DNA of 37,183 bases from Ophiothrix spiculata (Eukaryota; Echinodermata; Ophiuroidea; Amphilepidida; Ophiotrichidae). A program made the position numbers and the translations under genes. Numbering within the stretch: the stretch's first letter is position 1; each line of letters begins with the position of its first letter. The stretch lies in assembly GCA_000969725.1 (NCBI GenBank), contig JXSR01S046191.1. One strand, written 5' to 3'. The notes under the pieces are model-generated. The model saw only the letters and a program-made list of their open reading frames with translations, ran no database searches and was not told the origin of the DNA. Below are positions 30,435 to 37,183 of this stretch, piece after piece.

Positions 30435-30889
30435 TTTTAAACCATCCTCAAACCAGCTCTGGAGGATACTGTAATCCTTATTTACCTTTAGTAATAGAAG
30501 CCATAAAATTTCTATTAGATGTAAAATCTTGATGTGATTGGCCAAAAACAAATGGACAATGGTGCAGTAAATGCTGCTTGTAAAGGGGATTTTTCTCTTC
30601 TGAACTAAAAGATATGCTACAAATAAACATATTTCATAAAAGTTTCCTCCATTCGTCAGAAGATATTATTGTATTGGTTGTAAAGATATCATAAATATTC
30701 AAAACATGATATTATTTTGAAGACCAACAAAGATTTTACTGATTTAAAAGTAGATGCAAAAATATGCTCGTTAAATTTAAGTTCTATAATAGCAGCTTTC
30801 TGCATTAGATGTAAATCATGGCTTCCTATCTATAAAAAAACTATTCAAAATAAAATTTTATGAAAATGAAAATTTATGCAAATAAAGAA
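30435..30889. other. Unassigned sequence
   Basis: About 455 bp of AT-rich DNA. It includes 'ataaatattcaaaaca' near 30690, which resembles the second landmark of the ~160-bp repeat that follows, so a further, more decayed unit may be present. Confidence 0.4.
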
Positions 30890-31355
30890 AAACAAGACCC
30901 AAAGAATGTTTTGACTGTGTGTCCTACATATGATAAATAAAGCAGGACAGGAAATTTTTGCCACTGAATTATGCGACATGGTTTTATAGAGTGACATGTT
31001 TTGTTTAGGAATAAATATTCATATTATGATGTCGAATTTTTGAAAATTGAAATCTAGAATTACTGAGAAGTAGACAAAGAGGTTTTGATAAGTGGCCTAA
31101 TTATGGAAAATATTGTGTCGATGATGAAGAACTTGATAAAGGCACGGATTTTATTTCATGCTAAACAAAATAAATCAGATTTGCTTAAAATAGGTATTTG
31201 TAATCGGACAACAATGGGTATATAGGAATAAACGTTTAACTAGTTGCCCTACTTTATTACATTTTATTGTTATGGTTTTTTTTGGAAAAGAATTGGCACT
31301 ACGTTTCAGAGTTTTATGAAGTAGTTTATGGTTCTAAAATGAATATTCGCATCCA
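30890..31355 (-). repeat. Three degenerate ~160-bp repeat units
   Basis: Landmark 'caaagaNgttttga' plus 'gtg(t/g)cct' occurs at about 30899 and 31075, and a more changed form ('aacgtttaactagttgccc') at 31228, giving steps of about 175 and 153 bp. 'aaatattca' or 'gaatattcg' lies about 95 bp after the first and third. 'gtgcc' or 'gtggc' on the minus strand precedes each. Minus-strand frames are broken by stops. A fourth, better-preserved unit is at 27868. Confidence 0.45.
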
Positions 31356-31513
31356 TTTGAAAGTTGAATCGGAGCACTTTAGGTCAGACATTTGGTCTAC
31401 ATTGAATAGTAGTGGCTGTATGTTTTGTTTTTCAATGTAGAAATAATCAATGTTGGTACTTCATCTTCTGCCAAAGATTAAATCATTTTACATTTGTTAC
31501 GTTACCACTAGAA

Positions 31514-31738
31514 GGGTGCCTTTACACTGTGACGATTTGGAGGTAACGACAAGCAAAGTAGACCTGCGAATTGCAGTTTCGAATTTTACGCCCGTCATCG
31601 TTGGTTAAAGTCAGTTAACGCTCACACACGCTGCTAGCCACACACACTATCGTTACTATCAGTCGTTTTCAGTTACAACTTTTTTGTTGCAAATACGTAA
31701 CCCTACGTCAAAACAAGTCGTCACAGTGTAAGCGCACC
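31514..31738. mobile_element. ~225-bp MITE with 'TTTACACTGTGACGA' ends
   Basis: GGGTGCCTTTACACTGTGACGA (split here as GGGTGCC and TTTACACTGTGACGA, 31514-31535) is mirrored by TCGTCACAGTGTAAGCGCACC (31718-31738, with two differences near the tip). The interior is somewhat richer in GC than the surroundings and holds no frame. No exact target duplication is evident. Its GGGTGC tips recall the 313-bp MITE at 24257, but the rest differs. Confidence 0.8.
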
Positions 31739-32723
31739 ATTAAGTGGCCAGTGTCTTGGTTATACTGATCACCAGAGCTGAAATGTTCATAATTCTTCTC
31801 CAAGCTTACAAGATACCTAGTTATTTCTCATGTATTTTTTGTTTAATACATCAAGCTTCTATGACATATTTCGAGAGTCTAGCCATTGGAGCAACTTTAT
31901 CCTTGAAGAGGAATTGAAGCTCAGGCCAGGCCTTTGACTTTTTATTCCCATACGGTCATTTCAGGGATGTACACTCTGTCGGGAAATTTCACTCTCTTAG
32001 AATTCTGAATTTCATGAAACCATCTCAACATTGATTTGTGCATATTATGATGAACATTGAGGGCAGCTACAGTTCCAGTTGAGTAAGATCGCCATCATCA
32101 ACATCGAGTCTTGGCCGGTTTTTATTAATTAAAGTTTTTATTTTACAATTAAACAAAATGAAAATAAAGAAAATTCTCATTAAATATTTCAATATAGCAC
32201 CTCAAATTTGCATAAAGCTGTGTGAGAATTGGAGTCACAATTTCTATTAAGCGTCATCTCCTATATTCATCCTCCATGATCGGACTGCTTGATGATATTA
32301 CTGCACATGGCCACCTCATGTCATGAACAAAGTATATCCAAATGTCAACAGGAAAATCTTCATTTGAATAAAACCAATGATACTTTGCAGTTAATTGGAA
32401 AGAAGTGGTATTACTCAAGTAGATATTCACCTCAATTAAAGAAATATAAATTCATCTCCAAATGGTTATTCATGATGTGCCAATCAGAGGACAAATCTGG
32501 AGATATCAACTTTACTGACTGTCCTAGTTATGGCAAATATCAAGTACTCATATGTTAGGAAAATATGAAGATATAAGAATCATAATTAAGTGCTAAAGAG
32601 TACAGAGCTGAAGTCTGTTTAGAATTCTGTTCTATGTTTAGAACAGAGGTTCTCAATTTGAAAATGTGACTTGCGCCAACTGATGTAACTTGATTACTTC
32701 ATAAATGAAGAAAACTCTGCTAA
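31739..32723. other. Unassigned sequence
   Basis: About 985 bp with no repeat structure seen. An 89-codon frame at 32289-32558 is somewhat longer than chance neighbours but shows no motif I recognise and no flanking splice sites that I would defend. Confidence 0.45.
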
Positions 32724-32726
32724 TAA

Positions 32727-32836
32727 GGCCAAGTAACAAAAATAGCCAGTTGATCGTCCCCTCCCTCTCCAATTTTGGACGCCAAACTTTTCGGAAAAGT
32801 CCAGACGATCAACTGTTTATTTTTTGTAACTTGGCC
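32727..32836. mobile_element. 110-bp GGCC-type micro-MITE with TAA duplication
   Basis: GGCCAAGTAACAAAAATAGC (32727-32746) followed by 'cagttgatcgtcc' is mirrored by 'gacgatcaactg' and 'gtaacttggcc' ending at 32836. Arms of about 33 bp leave only about 45 bp between them. TAA flanks both sides exactly (32724-32726 and 32837-32839). It shares the GGCCAAGT tip with the 403-bp element at 8775. It is a very small, probably hairpin-forming, non-autonomous element. Confidence 0.9.
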
Positions 32837-32839
32837 TAA

Positions 32840-33547
32840 ATGATTTTTTACATTCTTGAGGCAGTCACCAATGAAGATCACCTAATCAGACATATTGGTA
32901 TATGAAAAGGAACCAGGTATGGGCTAAAATAATCCTGAATATAAAGACACTTAAAATTGAAAAATATTGTCATGATCATGTTTGTAAAGATGACATTTTT
33001 TATTGCTGCAATCTACATGCTTGTGCTGCAAATAACCGTGGAGTCTTCATGACTTAACCAAACTGGGAAATGTGTCCCAAGTCCTTCAAAGCTTTGAATA
33101 CTCACTTCTAGAAAGGTATTGCATGGATTTTATTTATTTTTCCACCAAAGCAAGTAGAGACTTCATACATTATTGTCACACACTTACATTGCCTGGTGTT
33201 TTTTGAATTATGTGGCATTGAAATTTTGATAACTTCATTGTGGGACACACTGTACATCACTGAGTAAAACATGATATACACTTCCAAACATTTCAAAATG
33301 GCATCAAAACTGAATTTTCACTGCAAACAACTGACGCAAATAAATTTACCCTCAAAATGCAAACAAATGCGGCAGCAGACATAAAGTTTGACTTTTCTCA
33401 ACTCCAGTTTGCATTGATGCAAGTAGTATTACTTTGTGAGATTGATAATTGACATGCTCAAAACATTCAGTTTCAGTTTATCACAAGATTCCCACTTCAA
33501 AGTCCTGTGTACTTATCGCGTTTAGTGTGAATTCAATGTAAGACGTA
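32840..33547. other. Unassigned sequence
   Basis: About 700 bp between two GGCC-type elements. No gene or repeat is supported. Confidence 0.45.
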
Positions 33548-34037
33548 GGCCCCACCAAAAAAAATGATTGTTGTGTTCTCCTCAAGTGGAATTTCTGGAT
33601 AATTGAGTCGGTCGGTCAGAATTTTTTTTAAAGCACCAAAAGTGTCAAATTTGGGTAATTTTTTCTCAAAAACACCCAATCTGAGCAAAATTTGGTGCTT
33701 AACCCTAACACTTTGAAGCACCTCTTCAAAAACTATCTCCTCAGAAATTTTAAGGTCAAAAATCACGGGTTTTCACCTGGATTCGAACCCGGGACCTCTC
33801 GCTTCCCAGTCCGATTATCACTATGTCAAGCCACTGAGCAGGCGCTGCCATGGCAGCGATTCTGTGATCATAGCTGACTCCTGTCTATGACGTATTTGGA
33901 CTTACGGGCGATTTTCTTGATTTTGTGGAATGGGATTTTGTGAGGTTCGGTGGCGTTAGGGTTAATACTTTTGTTTTTGACTAGAGTCGGTTGCTGAGGG
34001 CAACACAACAGTTTTTTTTTTTTTTTGGGGGGGGGCC
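33548..34037. mobile_element. GGCC-type MITE, copy 2, interrupted by a TTAA element
   Basis: The left end GGCCCCACC then 'ttgttgtgttctcctcaagt' and the right end 'ctgagggcaacacaacag', a T-run and GGCC at 34034-34037 are an inverted pair; TA lies at both edges. 'ctcaagtggaatttctg' and 'aaaaacacccaatctgagca' are identical to the copy at 7974-8232. After 'ttggtgc' at 33698 a TTAA element (33699-33965) interrupts it, and the right half resumes at 33966. The G-run before the right tip is expanded. Confidence 0.8.
33699..33965 (-). mobile_element. TTAA-flanked element with tRNA-like core, copy 4
   Basis: TTAA occurs at both ends (33699-33702 and 33962-33965), with CCCTAAC inside the left and GTTAGGG inside the right. 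Minus-strand core: perfect palindrome GCTGCCATGGCAGC (33844-33857), 'cctgctcagtggc' (A-box-like) and B-box GGTTCGAATCC (complement of 33779-33789). 'gtctatgacgtatttggac' is shared exactly with copy 1. The nested position shows that insertion was precise at TTAA within the older GGCC-type element. Confidence 0.88.
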
Positions 34038-35055
34038 TAGGAGTGCCACTCAATAAACTTTGCATAAGAATAAAACCAAATAGTTTGACTAGTTTACTCA
34101 ATTAGCAATGATTAGAATACCTGAGATAACTTAACCCAAAATGTTCTCTTATTTCCATGATATAATTCGAGCACTAAACTCTTTAATCTTAGCTCACGTT
34201 CCAATCTGTTATTTTTAACTGGATAACGTTAATGCTAATCCCGTTAAAGGAAATTTTGCTTTCATATTTTTCCACTTGGCTTTCATAACGTCATAATTCG
34301 GCAGATATGGGTCTGATGTAATCATGTGTGACATCCGGACACAAATCAGAGTGCAGATCTAGGTCACACTATATATCCTAATCCCCTCGAGGCTAAGTTC
34401 ATTACTAATCAATAATGCATGTTAGCTTTAGCAGTGACTGTATTGCTCTGGGTATCAAGATTCATTTCTAGGTCAATTCAAGATAAATACATGCATTAGC
34501 AGTGCAGTGAACTTTGCATTGAGATGGAGAGTAGATTGGATGTTATTGGAAAAGAAAGCAATCAAAATGTCAGGGAACATCATATTGTCATATTTTTCCT
34601 TCGTTTTTTCACCCTATTTCTAATTTTTTTTCTATCTCCATTAAATCTTAACCTAGTTTCATCTTATTAACTAATCCAGTAATATCAATAACGATTTAAC
34701 CAATTGGGTTGTATCTCGGTCACATTTTTATCATTAGTGTTTCTTTTTTTCTTTTCTTTTTTTGAAAGAAAATACACTAGAAACACATTTGAATTTTTTT
34801 CTATGAAAATTAAGTTGTGTTGGTTTAATTATTTTCGGTCTAATTAACGCCTAGGGATGTCAGATCAGTCATCCATCGAATCTAATAAAGCTGTTGAAAT
34901 GCTATATTTTTCCTGTAATTAATGAAAAGTGAAGATTTTTAAATTTTATTCATTTTCAAAATTATTTTGGGATAAGGAGCAAAGTATTTTGTATTTGGTC
35001 AATATTCTACCATTTATACTAAAACTAAAATTCTCAACTAGATGTATTGATTTAG
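34038..35055. other. Unassigned sequence
   Basis: About 1 kb. A T/C-rich and A-rich patch at 34735-34790 contains an imperfect pair ('agtgtttctttt' and 'gaaaatacact'). Nothing else is supported. Confidence 0.45.
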
Positions 35056-35976
35056 GGGACCGTTCATTATTTACAGGGGAGGGGGGGCCGGGAGAAACAT
35101 AGGGGGGGTCATGTGATTTTTATTTGGTCGATAGGGGGGGTTGTGTAAATTTTTTGTGTTAAGCAGGGGGGGTCATGTAAAACTTTATCTCTTGTCTGAT
35201 GTTTGACCAATGTAAGCCTGATTTTGACATTTTAAGGTAAAAATTCTAAATTTTTAGCGCGCTACGCACGCATTTATACTTACAAACAAATGTGTTTCAA
35301 GTTCTTGCAAAGTTTACACAAAAATGTACACGGTATCAGAATAACCTTCATTCTAAGGAAAGACTAAGAAATTAAGCGAAAATAACCCAATTTGTCTGAA
35401 AATTTTTGCGCGCATTGCGCGCGTTAAATTTTTTGCGCGCTACGCACATACTAATTTGTTTCAATCCCCCTAGAAATTCGTCTTTGACACCCCAGAAATG
35501 AGATGCTGGTGCCACTGCTCTACCACTGAATGTCCCCATTTTGTTCTGTTGGAAGCAATTGCGTATCATCTTTGACTTACTCCAACTGAACTTTAAAGGC
35601 AAATGCAAATATATAGCAAATATGTGTGCACAAAGGATGTTCTAAATGGTCTAGTAAAAACAATTTCTTCTCCACTAAAGAAGGTGCATCAAATCTGTTG
35701 AAAGCAAGGAATTTAAAAGGGAATTCGGTGCTCGCAGCCAATTTGATCTGACTGCCGTGTGATTGTGAATCCCTTGCCCCAATACAGATACAGGGCTTTT
35801 TGAATTGCATGATTCGGGGGAACATGCCCTTTTACAAGGGGGGGTCATGTAAAATTTATGAGCGGAATAGGGGGGGTTGCATAATTTTCGATGCTCGAAT
35901 AGGGGTGGTCACGAAACTTTTCAGATCAGACCCGCAACTTCTCCCGGCCCCTCCCCTGTAAATAATGAACGGTCCC
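35056..35976. mobile_element. 921-bp TIR element with TAG flanks
   Basis: GGGACCGTTCATTATTTACA (35056-35075) and the G-rich stretch after it are mirrored exactly at the right end (35941-35976): the arms are about 38 bp apart from three extra Gs on the left. TAG flanks both ends (35053-35055 and 35977-35979), a 3-bp duplication. Subterminal direct words 'gggggggtcatgt' recur at 35103, 35167 and 35842, and 'gcgcgctacgcac' at 35259 and 35435. No transposase frame is seen. A PIF/Harbinger-like origin is possible from the 3-bp duplication. Confidence 0.88.
35704..35740 (+). repeat. Fragment resembling the left tip of the element at 36398
   Basis: 'caaggaatttaaaaggg', then 'attcggtgctcgc', closely resembles 36397-36433 ('caaggaatttaaaaagggg', 'aatcggtactcgcc'). 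No opposing arm is evident, so this may be a solo tip or a chance composite carried within the 921-bp element. Confidence 0.45.
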
Positions 35977-35979
35977 TAG

Positions 35980-36397
35980 GTATTCAACAACGATGTGTGT
36001 ATATTTTAACCACCCAAGCGTGATAAAAATACGCCAATGCTTCGGATGCAGAGTTGTTGATTTGCTATGATCAACTCTGTAGCATGTACGTTTCAATACC
36101 TTTCAACAATGAAATTCTTCCTGAAAACGTATAAATTAAATTCTAAATGTTTTCAATGTAACAAATACTTACAAATCTTCATAAAAATATTTAGAATCTG
36201 AAGTAAATGTTAGTTTTAAAATGTTTGTTGCTTTGTCATTTTTAACTGTTCCCAACACCAGTCCTTCCATGCATTCAAGTTCTCGACTCGCACTGTTTAT
36301 CTTTTTGTTTTTTGTTTTTAAATTAATTTATGTTTTAACATATTAGCTTTGAAAATTTACAAGTAAAAATTCAGGTGTCACTTTTTGTGCCTACCAC
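35980..36397. other. Unassigned sequence
   Basis: About 420 bp of AT-rich spacer with no supported feature. Confidence 0.45.
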
Positions 36398-36788
36398 AAG
36401 GAATTTAAAAAGGGGAATCGGTACTCGCCACCATTTAAATCCTATGGAACAACATCCATCTTGGATTGTCGCTCATGGAGGGTGAGTTATTGTACCTCTG
36501 GCATTTTACGGCTCTTTGTGCCTCTTTTCGAGTTTCTTCGCAACGGATTAGCGGGAAAATTGGCGTACTTTGATCAAAGCAAGTCGCAATACACGTTACT
36601 TGAAATGCAGACATGGTTTACGCATGAAACAAAATGCACACACTGTATATGCGTCAAGTGAAGATTTAGGCCTACGTGATCTGCCTGGATATCAGGCCAA
36701 ACTCAAAATATATCCCGAGGTACAATAACTCTGCTCCATGAGCGACACAAGATAGCAGTGTATCCCGATTCCCCTGTAAAAATTCCTT
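36398..36788. mobile_element. 391-bp element with ~100-bp inverted arms
   Basis: The left arm (36398-36510: AAGGAATTT, 'aggggaatcgg', 'tgtcgctcatggag', 'gagttattgtacctc') matches the complement of the right arm (36690-36788) with the same word order and a few indels. The centre, about 180 bp, has no recognised content. No clean target duplication was found. The 66-codon frame at 36461-36661 and the 60-codon minus frame at 36692-36874 run through the arms and are not genes. Confidence 0.85.
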
Positions 36789-37183
36789 GGTCTATACCAG
36801 GGATAATTTTCAGCCTCTTCCCAACCCTTGAAGACATTTCTAGATATGGCACTGCTCCCTACACTTCTGACCATGCCCCAGGATCAGGCCCAGTGCTTCT
36901 TAATTTGTGGTATTGGCACCAAATTTGGTGATGGTTGGTACTTGTACTCCTCTTACGGTACAGCATTAGGAAAGAAGAACGCATTTGGTGAGATGCTGTA
37001 CAATTTTCTCATTAATGTGTATCCTGCTGTTTGGTTTCACGGGGTTTCCCCAAATTGAATGTTATTTGTCAATGTTGTTTATGAGTTTCTTATGAAGGTA
37101 AACGTACGGGGATTTCCCTCCTCCACTCCTCAGGCCATCATACGGACTGTAATTAATATAAATGGAAGCCATTTCAAGCAATA
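36789..37183. other. Unassigned sequence at window end
   Basis: About 395 bp, slightly less AT-rich than average. A 76-codon frame (36828-37058, plus) has no recognisable motif. It may continue into a feature outside the window. Confidence 0.4.

Noticed and set aside
32289-32558. 89-codon plus-strand open frame
   Set aside because: No recognisable domain, no splice sites that I would defend, and a length possible by chance in a 37-kb window.
36828-37058. 76-codon frame considered as a transporter exon downstream of the candidate at 26963
   Set aside because: It lacks the expected first-helix pattern and has no acceptor in the right phase; similarity is not visible.

Overview
This is a strongly AT-rich eukaryotic sequence that is almost entirely repetitive. 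No complete protein-coding gene is recognisable: the longest open frame is 135 codons and it lies in a decayed LINE. There is no bacterial-type gene organisation. The repeat content (CR1-like LINE 3' ends, tRNA-headed SINEs, many short terminal-inverted-repeat elements, frequent 'taggcct' words) resembles marine invertebrate deuterostome genomes such as echinoderms or hemichordates. That taxonomic guess is inference from general appearance. A 50-N gap shows that this is a draft assembly.

Layout. 1-2652: a repeat composite (segments L, M, S) interrupted by a 503-bp CpG-rich block. 2817-3100: a 5'-truncated SINE. 3906-5422: three tandem copies of segment S in inverted orientation. 5423-14186: mostly unassigned DNA with several short inverted-repeat elements, two of the 'GGCC / TWA' type, and one TTAA-flanked element with a tRNA-like core. 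15317-22345: a tandem array with a unit of about 880 bp, into which two LINEs (one inside the other), a complete SINE and a TIR element have inserted; sister units preserve the empty sites. 22823-24840: a three-copy segment split by two tandem tRNA-cored elements and by a 313-bp MITE with nearly identical arms. 25253-26652: a large element with internal tandem repeats. 28345-36788: a segmental duplication, a degenerate 160-bp repeat and further inverted-repeat elements, including a TTAA element nested in a GGCC-type element.

Possible host gene. On the plus strand, a good 3' splice site at 26932 is followed by an ATG at 26963 and a short acidic N-terminus ending P-S-D-K-Y-H. This resembles the extreme N-terminus of equilibrative nucleoside transporters (SLC29/ENT). 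A CpG-rich block with a TATA-like word and a GTAAGT donor (1733-1845), and a juxtaposed 3'/5' splice site typical of recursive splicing (14720-14728), could belong to the same plus-strand transcript. If so, most of the window is the intron(s) of one gene. This is a coherent hypothesis, not a demonstrated gene model.
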